From Lachnospiraceae bacterium (GTDB lineage: Bacteria; Bacillota; Clostridia; Lachnospirales; Lachnospiraceae), in assembly GCA_022792295.1 (NCBI GenBank), contig JAAWAR010000102.1:1-47039 (forward strand): DNA of 47,039 nt, in the 5' to 3' direction. The translations under genes were made by a program, and so were the position numbers. Under the pieces are notes generated by a model. The model did no database searches. It was not told where the DNA came from and worked only from the letters and a program-made list of their open reading frames with translations. This document shows, piece by piece, positions 1-8,581 of this stretch (position 1 is its first letter; the number at the start of each line of letters is the position of its first letter).

Positions 1-29
1 AACCTCATAACCTGTGTTATAGTAGCCAT
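1..29 (-). CDS. 5' end of a minus-strand gene cut by the window edge, possibly a transposase
   Basis: An ATG (complement of 27-29) opens a frame that runs off the left edge and reads MATITQVMR. It is preceded by AAAAAGGAG at a spacing of about 8 nt, a good ribosome site. Only nine codons are visible, so no family can be assigned. The ribosome site lies inside an inverted repeat (13-97), an arrangement common upstream of transposase genes, which is why a mobile element is suspected. The start is supported by sequence; the identity is a guess. Confidence 0.4.
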
Positions 30-97
30 AGCAGAGAACTCCTTTTTGTTTGTTTTGTTGTGGTGACTAAACTATAACACAAAGGAAGTATCTCTGC
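13..97. repeat. Interleaved inverted repeats around the start of the left-edge gene
   Basis: TGTGTTATAGT (13-23) is matched perfectly by ACTATAACACA (71-81). GCAGAGA (31-37) is matched by TCTCTGC (91-97), and the second pairing extends with bulges into the AAAGGAG ribosome site (37-45 with 81-89). The two pairings cross, so in RNA they would exclude each other or form a pseudoknot. One of them hides the ribosome site of the minus-strand gene. Confidence 0.5.
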
Positions 98-168
98 TTT
101 TTAAATATTCAGTTGTAACACATGTATTGTAATCCTACAAGAATGAGAATAAGGAAGAATGAAAAAGC

Positions 169-196
169 TTGCTTTTTTGTAAAAATCTGCTATACT
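169..196 (+). promoter_or_regulatory. Promoter of the thiamine operon
   Basis: A -35 element TTGCTT (169-174), a 16-nt spacer and a -10 element TATACT (191-196) lie about 30 nt upstream of the TPP aptamer, so the aptamer would fall at the start of the transcript. Confidence 0.6.
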
Positions 197-227
197 GATT
201 TTCATATAATAAAAACTGCATATGAAA

Positions 228-322
228 GCAAAGGGAGCTTGCCGCGGCAGGCTGAGAGGGAATGAAGGAACGATTCCGACCTGTAGAACCTGATACGGAT
301 AATGCCGGCGTAGGAAACTTGT
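228..322 (+). promoter_or_regulatory. TPP riboswitch (THI box) aptamer
   Basis: The THI-box landmarks appear in order: GGGAGCTTGC, then GGCTGAGAGGGA (pyrimidine-sensing arm), then ACCTGTAGAACCTGATACGG and ATAATGCCGGCGTAGGAAAC (pyrophosphate arm). It is followed at once by an intrinsic terminator and then by thiC, so TPP binding should stop transcription of the thi operon. Confidence 0.96.
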
Positions 323-334
323 GAAGCAATACTG

Positions 335-370
335 GGAGCTTATCTGAGAGGGTAAGTTCCTTTTTGTTTT
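335..370 (+). terminator. Expression-platform terminator of the TPP riboswitch
   Basis: GGAGCTTATC (335-344) pairs with GGTAAGTTCC (351-360), including two G-U pairs, around a 6-nt loop. TTTTTGTTTT (361-370) follows directly. It sits between the TPP aptamer and thiC. Confidence 0.9.
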
Positions 371-372
371 AA

Positions 373-391
373 AGCGTATTTGAAATACGCT
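373..391 (+). repeat. Short perfect hairpin just upstream of thiC
   Basis: AGCGTATT (373-380) and AATACGCT (384-391) form a perfect 8-bp stem with a 3-nt loop, ending 9 nt before the thiC ribosome site. It has no T tract and could stabilise the mRNA or tune translation. Confidence 0.5.
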
Positions 392-415
392 CTGGCAGGG
401 AGAAAGGAGACGGAC

Positions 416-1723
416 ATGGGCTACACAACGCAGATGGATGCGGCAAGACAGGGGATCGTCACAAAGGAGATGGAGCTTGTGGCAAAAAAAGAACGGAGGA
501 CACCAGAGGAGATCCGCGCACTGGTGGAGAAGGGGCAGGCCGTGATCCCGTGCAACCGGCTGCATACCTCGATCGACCCCAACGGAATCGGTTCAATGCT
601 GCAAACGAAGATCAATGTAAATCTCGGTACCTCCCGGGACTGCAAGGATCTGGATCTGGAAATGGCAAAGGTGGACAGCGCAGTCAGGCTGGGGGTGGAA
701 TCCATCATGGATCTAAGCTCCTTTGGAGACACGAGAGTGTTTCGCAGGCGGCTGACAAAGGAATGCCCGGCGATCATCGGGACCGTGCCGATCTATGATG
801 CGGTCGTCTATTACCACAAGGCTCTAAAGGAGATCAGGCCCCAGGAATGGCTGGACATTGTCCGCATGCACGCGGAGGACGGAGTCGATTTTTTGACACT
901 CCACTGCGGCATCAACCGGAGCACGGCCGGGCGATTCAAGAAAAACGGACGGCTGATGAATATTGTCTCCCGCGGCGGCTCCATCATATTTGCCTGGATG
1001 GAGATGACGGGAAAAGAAAATCCGTTTTACGAGCATTACGATGAGATCCTCTCCATCTGCCGGGAATATGATGTGACGATCAGCCTTGGCGACGCCTGCC
1101 GGCCGGGCTGTTTAAAGGACGCGGGCGACATTTCCCAGATTGAGGAGTTAGTGACGCTTGGCGAGCTGACAAAGCGAGCCTGGGAAAGGGATGTGCAGGT
1201 ATTGATTGAGGGACCGGGCCATATGCCTCTGGATCAGATCGAGGCCAACATGCGGATCCAGAAAGAGCTGTGCAAAGGCGCTCCGTTTTATGTACTCGGG
1301 CCGCTTGTCACGGATATTGCGCCCGGCTATGACCATATCACGGCGGCGATCGGAGGCGCCATGGCCGCGGCATACGGCGCGTCGTTCCTTTGCTATGTGA
1401 CACCGGCGGAACACTTAAGGCTTCCGGACCTGGAGGACGTAAAGGAGGGAATCATCGCCTCGCGGATTGCGGCGCATGCGGCCGACATCGCGAAGGGGAT
1501 TCCGGGGGCCATGGACTGGGACAATGCGATGAGTCTTGCAAGAAAAAAACTGGATTGGGAAAAGATGTTTGCGCTCTCGCTCGACCCTGAAAAGGCGAGA
1601 CGCTACCGTAGTTCGGCAAGCCCAAAGAAGGAGGATACCTGTTCCATGTGCGGGAATTTCTGTGCGGTAAAAAACATGAACCGGATTTTAGACGGGGAGA
1701 TCGTAAATATTTTTGACGAATGA
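416..1723 (+). CDS. thiC: Phosphomethylpyrimidine synthase ThiC
   Basis: ThiC is a cytosolic radical-SAM enzyme that rearranges aminoimidazole ribotide to hydroxymethylpyrimidine phosphate, the pyrimidine half of thiamine. The 435-residue product starts [13 protein letters not shown] and ends with the family's cluster motif CSMCGNFC (CxxCxxxxC) near the C terminus. The ATG at 416 follows GAAAGGAGACGG and is preferred over the in-frame start at 380, which would overlap the leader hairpin. The length fits the short bacterial ThiC form. It is the first gene of a TPP-riboswitch operon followed by thiW, thiD, thiM and thiE. Confidence 0.97.
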   Translation: MGYTTQMDAARQGIVTKEMELVAKKERRTPEEIRALVEKGQAVIPCNRLHTSIDPNGIGSMLQTKINVNLGTSRDCKDLDLEMAKVDSAVRLGVESIMDLSSFGDTRVFRRRLTKECPAIIGTVPIYDAVVYYHKALKEIRPQEWLDIVRMHAEDGVDFLTLHCGINRSTAGRFKKNGRLMNIVSRGGSIIFAWMEMTGKENPFYEHYDEILSICREYDVTISLGDACRPGCLKDAGDISQIEELVTLGELTKRAWERDVQVLIEGPGHMPLDQIEANMRIQKELCKGAPFYVLGPLVTDIAPGYDHITAAIGGAMAAAYGASFLCYVTPAEHLRLPDLEDVKEGIIASRIAAHAADIAKGIPGAMDWDNAMSLARKKLDWEKMFALSLDPEKARRYRSSASPKKEDTCSMCGNFCAVKNMNRILDGEIVNIFDE

Positions 1724-1745
1724 TGAACAGGAGGGAGTGGGTTTC

Positions 1746-2255
1746 ATGAAGCTTTCAGTCAGAAAAACAGCGGCAGCGGCTATGCTTGCGGCACTTGCGA
1801 CGGCGATGTCGGCATTTTCGATCCCGATCGGGGTCTCAAAGTGCTATCCAATTCAGCATATGGTGAATGTGATATGCGCAGTGTTTTTGGGGCCCGGCTA
1901 TGGGGTAATGGCGGCATTCTGCACGTCGCTCATTCGAAATTTAATGGGTACGGGGAGCCTTCTGGCATTTCCGGGCAGCATGGTGGGAGCGTTTTGCTGC
2001 GGAGTCCTGTATCAAAAAACGGGCAGACTCCTGCCGACCTACATCGCGGAAGTGGTCGGCACCGGTGTGATCGGAGGAGTTCTCTGTTTTCCGGTGGCGA
2101 CGCTCGTCATGGGGAAGGAGGCAGCCGTTTTTACATATGTAATGCCGTTTTTCATGAGCACGGCGTGCGGGACTGCGCTCGCGGCGCTTCTTGTGTGCGC
2201 GTTGGAAAAAAGCCATGCACTTTCCTATTTAAAGGGGGTTCTAAGCCGGTCATGA
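1746..2255 (+). CDS. thiW: ThiW, predicted S component of an ECF transporter for hydroxyethylthiazole
   Basis: This is a 169-residue hydrophobic protein with about five predicted membrane segments, beginning MKLSVRKTAAAAMLAALATA. The segments PIGVSKCYPIQHMVNVICAV and GTGSLLAFPGSMVGAFCCG are typical of ThiW. In the family it is thought to bring in the thiazole moiety, energised by a shared ECF module encoded elsewhere (none is present here). The ATG at 1746 has AGGAGGGAG upstream; the longer in-frame start at 1713 overlaps thiC. Its TGA overlaps the thiD ATG (ATGA), so the two are translationally coupled. Thiazole import agrees with thiM in the operon and the absence of thiazole-synthesis genes. 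Confidence 0.9.
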   Translation: MKLSVRKTAAAAMLAALATAMSAFSIPIGVSKCYPIQHMVNVICAVFLGPGYGVMAAFCTSLIRNLMGTGSLLAFPGSMVGAFCCGVLYQKTGRLLPTYIAEVVGTGVIGGVLCFPVATLVMGKEAAVFTYVMPFFMSTACGTALAALLVCALEKSHALSYLKGVLSRS

Positions 2256-3064
2256 GGACAGTGCTTACGATCGCCGGCTCTGACTGCTCAGGCGGGGCCG
2301 GCATACAGGCAGATTTAAAGACAATCACGGCGTACGGCATGTATGGGATGAGCGTGGTTACGGCACTCACGGCACAGAATACAAAAGGGATTTATGCGGT
2401 CAGCGAGACCTCTGAAGCTATGCTGCGAGACCAGCTAGAAGCCGTTTTCACCGATATTTCGCCGGAAGCGGTAAAGATCGGGCTTCTGCCCTCACAGAGA
2501 GCGGTGCAGGTCGTGTCAGAGGTGTTGGGGAAATACAGACCGCCGTTTGTGGTCATCGATCCGGTCATGCAATCGACAAGCGGCTGCCGGCTTATGGATG
2601 AAGACGGGATCGCAGCCGCCGAGGCGGACATATTCAGGCAGGCGGCACTTTTCACACCCAATATACCGGAGGCAGCGGAGCTTCTTAAGAAAACAGGAGG
2701 CCCGGTGCCTAAAAGTCCCGCGGATATGGAGTATGCGGCACTTGCACTCTCAAGCCGCTACAAAACCGCCGTGCTCTTAAAGGGAGGCCATAAAACGGGC
2801 GGGGCCGATGACTGCTTAGCTGTACGCGGGAAAATTCACTGGTTTAAGGGAAAACGGATCGTGACGCATGGGTCGCATGGAACGGGCTGTACACTTTCTT
2901 CTGCAATCGCCTGCGGTCTGGCAACCGGCCGGGAACTCGAGGAGGCCATTTGGCTGGCGAAACGTTACTTAACAAAGGCCCTGCAAAAGGCGCCGGGCCT
3001 TGGAGGCGGAAACGGGCCGCTAAATCATTGTTTTGCCATACAGGAGATGGGAGGGATCGTTTGA
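2252..3064 (+). CDS. thiD: Hydroxymethylpyrimidine (phosphate) kinase ThiD
   Basis: ThiD phosphorylates HMP and HMP-phosphate to HMP-pyrophosphate, the pyrimidine substrate of ThiE. The 270-residue product has the ribokinase-fold signature at its start (TIAGSDCSGGAGIQADLKT) and the C-terminal anion-hole/catalytic motif THGSHGTGCTLSSAIA. The frame is open much further upstream (from 1841), but that stretch is antisense-like shadow; the ATG at 2252 overlaps the thiW stop and gives the normal ThiD N terminus. The next gene, thiM, begins at its stop codon. Confidence 0.97.
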   Translation: MRTVLTIAGSDCSGGAGIQADLKTITAYGMYGMSVVTALTAQNTKGIYAVSETSEAMLRDQLEAVFTDISPEAVKIGLLPSQRAVQVVSEVLGKYRPPFVVIDPVMQSTSGCRLMDEDGIAAAEADIFRQAALFTPNIPEAAELLKKTGGPVPKSPADMEYAALALSSRYKTAVLLKGGHKTGGADDCLAVRGKIHWFKGKRIVTHGSHGTGCTLSSAIACGLATGRELEEAIWLAKRYLTKALQKAPGLGGGNGPLNHCFAIQEMGGIV

Positions 3065-3978
3065 ATATGTGGGCGGAAACGATTCTTTCCATGCTTCGTG
3101 CCGTCAGGAGGGAGCGCCCGCTGATTCATATGCTCCCGAACCAGGTAACGGCGGCTTTCTGCGCGGATGCGATCGCGGCCGTCGGTGGGCGGCCGCTCAT
3201 GGCACTTGCACCGGAGGAAATGCCGGAGATCGTCAGTCATGCAAAAGGGCTGGCCGTAAATATGGGACAGCCCGGGAAAGAGAAAGGGCTGGCGTGCGCT
3301 CTTGCGCTGGAGACCGCAAAAGATGCAGGCCTTTATACCATGTTTGATCCGGTGGGCGCCGGGGCCAGCGTGTACCGGAGAGAACTGGCAAAGCACCTTC
3401 TTGCGATTCCCTGGCCGGGTGTTGTGAAGGGCAACGGTGCAGAGCTTGCCGCGCTGTTTGCAGAGGGGTTAACCCATGAAGGCGTGGACAGCCTGGAAGA
3501 ATATGAGAATGAAAGTGCCGTGGAGGCTTTTTTGAGACACGCGTCCGCGTCTGGGCGCCTGCTGGTTGTGGCCCAGACCGGGAAGATAGACCGGATTTTG
3601 TGGATCGATCCGGCGAGCGGTTTTCTGCGTCGGATTCTGGTGGAAGGGAAGAAAGAAGGGGAGCAGACGCTCGTGGGAACTGGCTGCGTGGCCGGAGCCG
3701 TCATGGGGACGCTCTTGGCGGCAGTACGTGGAGAGGAAAAAAGAAGGAAGGACGATAAGGTTTCTGTGCTGCAAATGGGCGAAAAGGCCATGCTGGAGGC
3801 GGAACGGCTTGCACTGGCAGCGGCTGGGGCTGTTGGTATTGTCTCGTTTTGTAAAGAGAGGCAGCCGGGGATGGCAGGCTACGGAACCGGCAAGACAGCT
3901 TTCCTTGACGCGCTTGGCTGTCTTGACGAGGCGGCATGTGGACGGTATCTGGAAACGCACATAAGGGAGGGAAAGTGA
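3061..3978 (+). CDS. thiM: Hydroxyethylthiazole kinase ThiM
   Basis: ThiM phosphorylates salvaged hydroxyethylthiazole to the ThiE substrate. The protein has about 303-305 residues, against about 270 for many homologues. It carries the N-terminal substrate loop RPLIHMLPNQVT, the core TMFDPVGAGASVYRRE and KGNGAELAAL, and the C-terminal catalytic anion hole TLVGTGCVAGAVMG. The normal ThiM second motif reads TNxV; here it is PNQV. The start is either TTG 3061, 5 nt after GGAGGG and overlapping the thiD stop, or ATG 3067; the spacing favours TTG. A charged insert (EGKKEGEQT and EEKRRKDDK regions) explains part of the extra length. Confidence 0.94.
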   Translation: MNMWAETILSMLRAVRRERPLIHMLPNQVTAAFCADAIAAVGGRPLMALAPEEMPEIVSHAKGLAVNMGQPGKEKGLACALALETAKDAGLYTMFDPVGAGASVYRRELAKHLLAIPWPGVVKGNGAELAALFAEGLTHEGVDSLEEYENESAVEAFLRHASASGRLLVVAQTGKIDRILWIDPASGFLRRILVEGKKEGEQTLVGTGCVAGAVMGTLLAAVRGEEKRRKDDKVSVLQMGEKAMLEAERLALAAAGAVGIVSFCKERQPGMAGYGTGKTAFLDALGCLDEAACGRYLETHIREGK

Positions 3979-3982
3979 AATC

Positions 3983-4606
3983 ATGCTAAAACGTGGGATT
4001 TTATATGCGATTGCTGACCGTAAAATGGGTGACGAGGGGATTCTTGAGGCGTTGGCGGCAGGCGTGGACATGATACAGCTCCGGGAAAAGGGGCAGACTG
4101 CGGCGAAATACCTAGAGGATGCACGCTGGCTACGTGAGCAGACGGATAAGACAGGTACGCTGTTTCTCGTGAATGACCGGCTGGATATTGCCCTGGCGAG
4201 CGGTGCGGATGGCGTCCATTTGGGACAGTCGGATCTGCCGGTGCAGGAGGCGAAACGGATTGTCTGTATGATGGGACGGCCGAATTTCCTAATCGGAGCC
4301 ACAGCCAGGACCGCCGAGCAGGCACGCCGGGCGTTTGAAGGCGGGGCGGATTACATCGGGAGCGGAGCGTGGTACGAAACGGCAACGAAGGAGGACGCAC
4401 GTTTGCTGTCCGAGGAGACGTATCTTAAAATCCTGGAAGCCACACCGATCCCGAATGTGGCAATCGGCGGACTGACGCCAGAAAACTGCATCCGCCCGCT
4501 TCGCCTGGGGGCGGCCGGGATTGCGGCAGCCTTCGGGATATTCGGCGCTGATTCCGTGACAGAGAAAGTGGCGGCATTCCGCCGCCGCCTGGCGGAAATA
4601 GGATGA
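3983..4606 (+). CDS. thiE: Thiamine-phosphate synthase ThiE
   Basis: ThiE joins HMP-pyrophosphate and thiazole phosphate to make thiamine phosphate. The 207-residue product is full length with the TIM-barrel landmarks in order: IQLREKG, FLVNDRLDIA, GADGVHLGQSDLP, IGATARTAEQA, ADYIGSGAWYETATK and VAIGGLTPEN. In most homologues the phosphate-binding segment reads GxGPxxxTxTK; here GSGAWYETATK has Ala for Pro. It is the last gene of the thi operon. It ends 10 nt from the convergent citXG stop codon, and I see no terminator between them. Confidence 0.96.
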   Translation: MLKRGILYAIADRKMGDEGILEALAAGVDMIQLREKGQTAAKYLEDARWLREQTDKTGTLFLVNDRLDIALASGADGVHLGQSDLPVQEAKRIVCMMGRPNFLIGATARTAEQARRAFEGGADYIGSGAWYETATKEDARLLSEETYLKILEATPIPNVAIGGLTPENCIRPLRLGAAGIAAAFGIFGADSVTEKVAAFRRRLAEIG

Positions 4607-4616
4607 GATACATGGA

Positions 4617-6032
4617 TCATGCAGGCGTTATGAGCCCACAGTCTTCGAGAAAATAGAGCATCAGGCTGACTGCCAGAAGGTCAGCGCAGCCGCCGGGGCT
4701 TAAATTCCGGCGGATATACGCTTCATCCAGGGCTGTCAGCTTTTTTTTGAGATCTTCTCCTGCAGAGGCCGTCTCTAAAAGCCTGCGAGCCTCTTTCTTG
4801 CTTTCGGCGGCAAGTTCTCTGCCGCCGCGGTGAAGCATGTTGGTATCATCGACTGCACCAAGAAGCGTGAGCAGAGAAAAGACCGCGGAATCATTTAAAG
4901 AAAATCCCCGGGAGAGCCAGGATTTTAAGGCCGGGAGTCCGATGTGCAGGGCAGACGGAAAACCTGCGGCGGCTTCTCCGCGGGCGCCGTACAGGCCGTA
5001 AAGGGTATAGAGCCGTTGACCTGCCGTAAGGGGGGATGCGTCTGCGGTCTTGGAGTTCGTTTGGTGAGTAAGGTCTTTGAGTGCGCATACACCCAGGCTT
5101 TGGCAGACCTGGATTACCGTGTCGGCCGGGGCCGGGTCACTCGCAGAGGCGTGCAGCTTTCCGAGAGCGCCGCAAAGAACCGCGAACGAAAAGATCAGGC
5201 CTTTATGGGTATTGACATTTTGCGTGGCCGAGAGCATATTTCGTTCGGCAAGGAGGCCGGCATGGCGCAGACGGCCAAAAAGCTGCAGCTCTGTTTCATG
5301 CGCATACTCCCAGCCCAGGCAGTAAAAATCCCGAAACCATGGGATCAGTGCGGCGCTGCTGTCTAAAAAGGTAAAAAAATTCATGTCACGGTGGGAACCG
5401 GAGTTATTCCGGTCAACGAGACCGGGCTTTGGGGTCGCAGAAACCTCGTAGAGCAGCGCGCGGACCGCACAGGATGCGACGGCATCGGCGGCGCGGCCGC
5501 GAAAAAAATCGTCGAGCAGCCGTACCGTGCACCACAGAACCATTTCCATAGAATGCGCCTGGCTTCTGGCGCAGCCCTTGGCCTCCTTCCCGCAGACCAG
5601 GCAGGTACGCGGGGGAAGCCCAAACTGCCTTCGCGATAAAGAAAGGCCGTCACTTCCCAGGACGTCAATGTCAAACAGACGTCCGAGCGGATGGCTTTCT
5701 TCGAGGTCGGTCATAACTCGTTTAACGGCTTCCGGCTCCTTTCGTAGCAGAAAAAAGGCCTGAGGGCCTGTTTTTTTTCGGCTTTCTTCAAAATGGAGCG
5801 GCGCTTCTGCCAAAAGACGTCTGCGTATTTCGCGCAGACCCTCGTCAAAAGCGGCAAGTGCCAGGGGAAAGCTTTTAACCGGCCCGGCTATATTGAGAGA
5901 GAAGCTGATCAGGGAACAGGAGCCGTTTTCCAGTGCCAAAAGCTCCTTTTGCCGTGCAGCCCGTTCGCTTCGGGCGTCTAAGATCTCCGGCAGGGAGACG
6001 AAGGGCCCGTCTATCATCTGTTCTAAGAACAT
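4617..6032 (-). CDS. citXG: CitXG fusion: holo-citrate lyase synthase plus triphosphoribosyl-dephospho-CoA synthase
   Basis: The two activities make and attach the phosphoribosyl-dephospho-CoA prosthetic group of the citrate lyase acyl carrier subunit CitD. Residues 1-170 are CitX-like, with HPLGRLFDIDVL and the Cys-rich motif RTCLVCGKEAKGCARSQAH. Residues 185-471 are CitG-like, with EVSATPKPGLVDRNNSGSH. Fused CitXG proteins are known in several bacteria. The ATG at 6032 has AAGAGG 7 nt upstream; an in-frame ATG at 6086 would overlap citC and is less likely. It is the last gene of a minus-strand operon with citC and the cyclodeaminase-like gene. The lyase subunits CitD, CitE and CitF are not in the window. 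Confidence 0.95.
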   Translation of the reverse strand: MFLEQMIDGPFVSLPEILDARSERAARQKELLALENGSCSLISFSLNIAGPVKSFPLALAAFDEGLREIRRRLLAEAPLHFEESRKKTGPQAFFLLRKEPEAVKRVMTDLEESHPLGRLFDIDVLGSDGLSLSRRQFGLPPRTCLVCGKEAKGCARSQAHSMEMVLWCTVRLLDDFFRGRAADAVASCAVRALLYEVSATPKPGLVDRNNSGSHRDMNFFTFLDSSAALIPWFRDFYCLGWEYAHETELQLFGRLRHAGLLAERNMLSATQNVNTHKGLIFSFAVLCGALGKLHASASDPAPADTVIQVCQSLGVCALKDLTHQTNSKTADASPLTAGQRLYTLYGLYGARGEAAAGFPSALHIGLPALKSWLSRGFSLNDSAVFSLLTLLGAVDDTNMLHRGGRELAAESKKEARRLLETASAGEDLKKKLTALDEAYIRRNLSPGGCADLLAVSLMLYFLEDCGLITPA

Positions 6033-6043
6033 ATGAGTACCTC

Positions 6044-7162
6044 TTACGATTCTTGATACGATTCCTTTAAATATGCTGCCGTACACGGCGGGACAAGAGA
6101 GAGCACCTCATCGGTTACGCCGCCTTCAGCGAGCAGCCTACGGACGCGGGAAGCACTGATGGGCGTGGATGCTTTGCCCGGACCATCGGAGGAAATGCGG
6201 TCGATTTTGGTAAAGGAAATACCATAGTCGGGCAAAATCCGTTCCATGGCGTCGTTATAGCTCCTGGTAACAGGATCAAACGGTTCCTCGCCGGCAAAGC
6301 GCTGGGTGATTTTAAAAAGCGGAGCAATCCGCGAAGCAAACAGTGTAATATCCAGTTCGCTCTGGATTTTGGCGGCATCCTCGCCTTCTTTTAAAAAGTA
6401 GGTCGGGAAGGTGGCCGACGAAATCATATAGGGGCCGGAGGGGCAGACAAAGACATTCGGAAGATGAGACGTTCCTTCCTTTACAAGTGCAAGGCGTACG
6501 TGAAAAGGAAACTGTGAACGATCCTCCTCGACGACGAAAATATACAGCAGCCTGCACCGGGCCGCGGCATAGGTGATTAATGCCAGATGCCCTTTTGTGA
6601 AAGGATTGCAGTTCATGACGATCGCGCCGACGGGCGTCTTGGCGGCCTGTTCGGAATCAGGCGCGGGCTTGCAGCCGGCGGATGGTTCGTGGAGGAAGCT
6701 GTCAGGCGCCTGCGAAAAAACGCCTGGTTTTTGCACAGGCTTGCCGTCTGCCAGGCCGGAATAGAATCGCGTCAGTCCATCCCTTCTATTTTCCAGCATT
6801 AGAACTTCGGCCGTCCCTGCGAGTGTGTAGAATCCACAGGACGTAAACAGAGCCTCGTTTTTGGGCCGTGTGATCACAAACAGATCGTAAAAGCCTGCCG
6901 CAAACCGGTTTTCAACCAGTCGGGAAACAAGGCTTCCGAGGGCGTTCTGCCCGCGAAGCGATTCGTCTACGGCAAAACATTTCAAAAGCTTTTTGGCGCA
7001 GCAGCCACATCCGACGAGCTTTTCTTCGGAATCAAAAACGCCGAAGGCGGCTTCAATGTCCTCCTCGTAGGCAAGATGATGCTCTGCGAGGAAACGGATG
7101 AGCATTTCCCTATCATGGGGAAAACGCAGGGAGAGTTCGTGGATCGAGAATTCTTCAGTCAT
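6044..7162 (-). CDS. citC: [Citrate (pro-3S)-lyase] ligase CitC
   Basis: CitC acetylates the thiol of the CitD prosthetic group, switching citrate lyase on. The 372-residue protein has an N-terminal GNAT-like domain (about 1-125, with LRGQNALGSLV) and a nucleotidyltransferase domain (about 177-372) with the adenylate-binding motif NPFTKGH. Between them, residues about 139-176 form a Pro/Ser/Ala-rich linker, longer than in typical homologues of about 340 residues. A strong AAGGAGGAG precedes the ATG. It lies 13 nt after the cyclodeaminase-like gene and 11 nt before citXG. Confidence 0.94.
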   Translation of the reverse strand: MTEEFSIHELSLRFPHDREMLIRFLAEHHLAYEEDIEAAFGVFDSEEKLVGCGCCAKKLLKCFAVDESLRGQNALGSLVSRLVENRFAAGFYDLFVITRPKNEALFTSCGFYTLAGTAEVLMLENRRDGLTRFYSGLADGKPVQKPGVFSQAPDSFLHEPSAGCKPAPDSEQAAKTPVGAIVMNCNPFTKGHLALITYAAARCRLLYIFVVEEDRSQFPFHVRLALVKEGTSHLPNVFVCPSGPYMISSATFPTYFLKEGEDAAKIQSELDITLFASRIAPLFKITQRFAGEEPFDPVTRSYNDAMERILPDYGISFTKIDRISSDGPGKASTPISASRVRRLLAEGGVTDEVLSLVPPCTAAYLKESYQES

Positions 7163-7175
7163 GGCTCCTCCTTGG

Positions 7176-8276
7176 TTATTTCATGATGCCGAGTCCTTTG
7201 GCGACGATGGCGATGAAGTCTTGTACGTTGGTCACGATGGTCGTGGCGGCCAGGCTGCCGCGGTCTAAAAGCTTATTGACAACGAATTCGTCGGCGTCCA
7301 CTGTGTAAAGATAGAGGGGCCGGATTTGTCCATCCGGCATCACGCGAAAAGAGGGAGTCATGTTTCCGACGGCAATCGTGTGAAGCATCGTAGCCAGGCA
7401 GATCACACAGGTGGCATTTTTTACCAGGGCGCGCATGGAAGTCTGCGCCTCATAGACATCTCCGATGACCTCTGGCATAGGACCGTCGTCACGGATAGAG
7501 CCGGCGAGGACGAAAGGAATCTCCTTTTTCACACAGCCGTACAAGATGCCGTTGTCAATCTGATACTCTTTGATGAAGCGGGCGATAGAACCGCTTCTTC
7601 TTACCTTATTTAATACGTCGAGATGATTGTAGTGGCCGCCGGGCATGGAAATTTGTGTGTAGATATCCTGCCCCAGGGCTGTGTGCAGAAAAGCCGCTTC
7701 CAGATCATGCGTTGCAAGGGCATTGCCTGCCAGAAGGCCATGTGCAAACCCGTTTTCGATAAGGGACTGCATGGCATTCCGGGCGTCGTAGTCAAAGGCG
7801 AGAGCGGGCCCCAGGACCCAAAGGATATTTCCATGCTCCTTTTCGTACTGCAAGAGCTCAAACAGCCGGTCATAATCGCGGGCATAAGAGGTTTCACGGC
7901 TCCGGCCCTGCCGAAAGACGAAGCGGTCCGCGAGGGCATTTTCACTGGAAAGAAAGCCGGTACAGTGTACATAAATTCCTTCTTCGCATTGTTCGCTACG
8001 GCCGAGAATCACGCGGTCTCCGGCCTTTAAACGGCGGTTTTCTAAGACGGAAAGCTGTCCGTCCGAACGAATGACAACGCTTGCATCCATCCGGCTTTCC
8101 TCAGCCAGTAGCCATTTCCCGTCAATTTTAAAATATTCCGGGTACATGGAGGTGCTGTGGTAATTCTCAGGTGCGACTCCGTCCACCTCGGCCCTGGCCC
8201 AGGCGGCGTCCGGGGCATTTATAAACTGTGGGAGCGAAAAGTCAGGATGCTGATATTCGGGCATTTGAAATGACAT
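7176..8276 (-). CDS. Ornithine cyclodeaminase-like protein of the LOR/SDH (TIGR00300) type
   Basis: The 366-residue product matches, by remembered sequence pattern, the family once named after lysine-oxoglutarate reductase/saccharopine dehydrogenase. Some members are archaeal-type ornithine cyclodeaminases (ornithine to proline plus ammonia), and others form the C-terminal part of cyanobacterial ArgZ/AgrE. Characteristic stretches are GPALAFDYDARNAM, LLAGNALATHDLEAA, PGGHYNHLDVLNKVRRSG, VLAGSIRDDGPMPEVI, DVYEAQ and TIVTNVQDFI. The ATG at 8276 follows GGAGGA and is preferred over the in-frame ATG at 8339. The arginine-dihydrolase domain found in ArgZ is absent. It is the promoter-proximal gene of an operon with citC and citXG, a pairing I cannot explain. 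The exact reaction is uncertain. Confidence 0.82.
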   Translation of the reverse strand: MSFQMPEYQHPDFSLPQFINAPDAAWARAEVDGVAPENYHSTSMYPEYFKIDGKWLLAEESRMDASVVIRSDGQLSVLENRRLKAGDRVILGRSEQCEEGIYVHCTGFLSSENALADRFVFRQGRSRETSYARDYDRLFELLQYEKEHGNILWVLGPALAFDYDARNAMQSLIENGFAHGLLAGNALATHDLEAAFLHTALGQDIYTQISMPGGHYNHLDVLNKVRRSGSIARFIKEYQIDNGILYGCVKKEIPFVLAGSIRDDGPMPEVIGDVYEAQTSMRALVKNATCVICLATMLHTIAVGNMTPSFRVMPDGQIRPLYLYTVDADEFVVNKLLDRGSLAATTIVTNVQDFIAIVAKGLGIMK

Positions 8277-8581
8277 GGCGGTTTCCTCCGTTTTCTTGTA
8301 TGTAAGTGTGTGTATTCGAGTGCGGTATGGCTGAGTCAATTATAAACGCCGTTGATCTGGTGTGGCTGTTTGAAATGGGGGTAAACGGCGGCGATAAGTT
8401 TGAGGGCATGTCTGTATGCGGAGTCGGTGAAAATAGGCTGACAGGTAAACGGATCAGCATTTTCCTTCCGCAGAAAAGCCGGGCCGGTGCACCATTTTTT
8501 CATATTGTATCAAATTATTGGCGGAATAGCCAGAGGCAGGAAAGGATTTTTTAAGGGACTGTGACAGAGAAAAGTAAATAT

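Noticed and set aside
1841-2251. Long upstream extension of the thiD reading frame
   Set aside because: It lies in another frame within thiW and does not resemble ThiD; the start at 2252 is coupled to the thiW stop.
3469-4302. 277-codon minus-strand ORF across thiM and thiE
   Set aside because: It is antisense to two well-recognised genes and has no protein-like pattern of its own.
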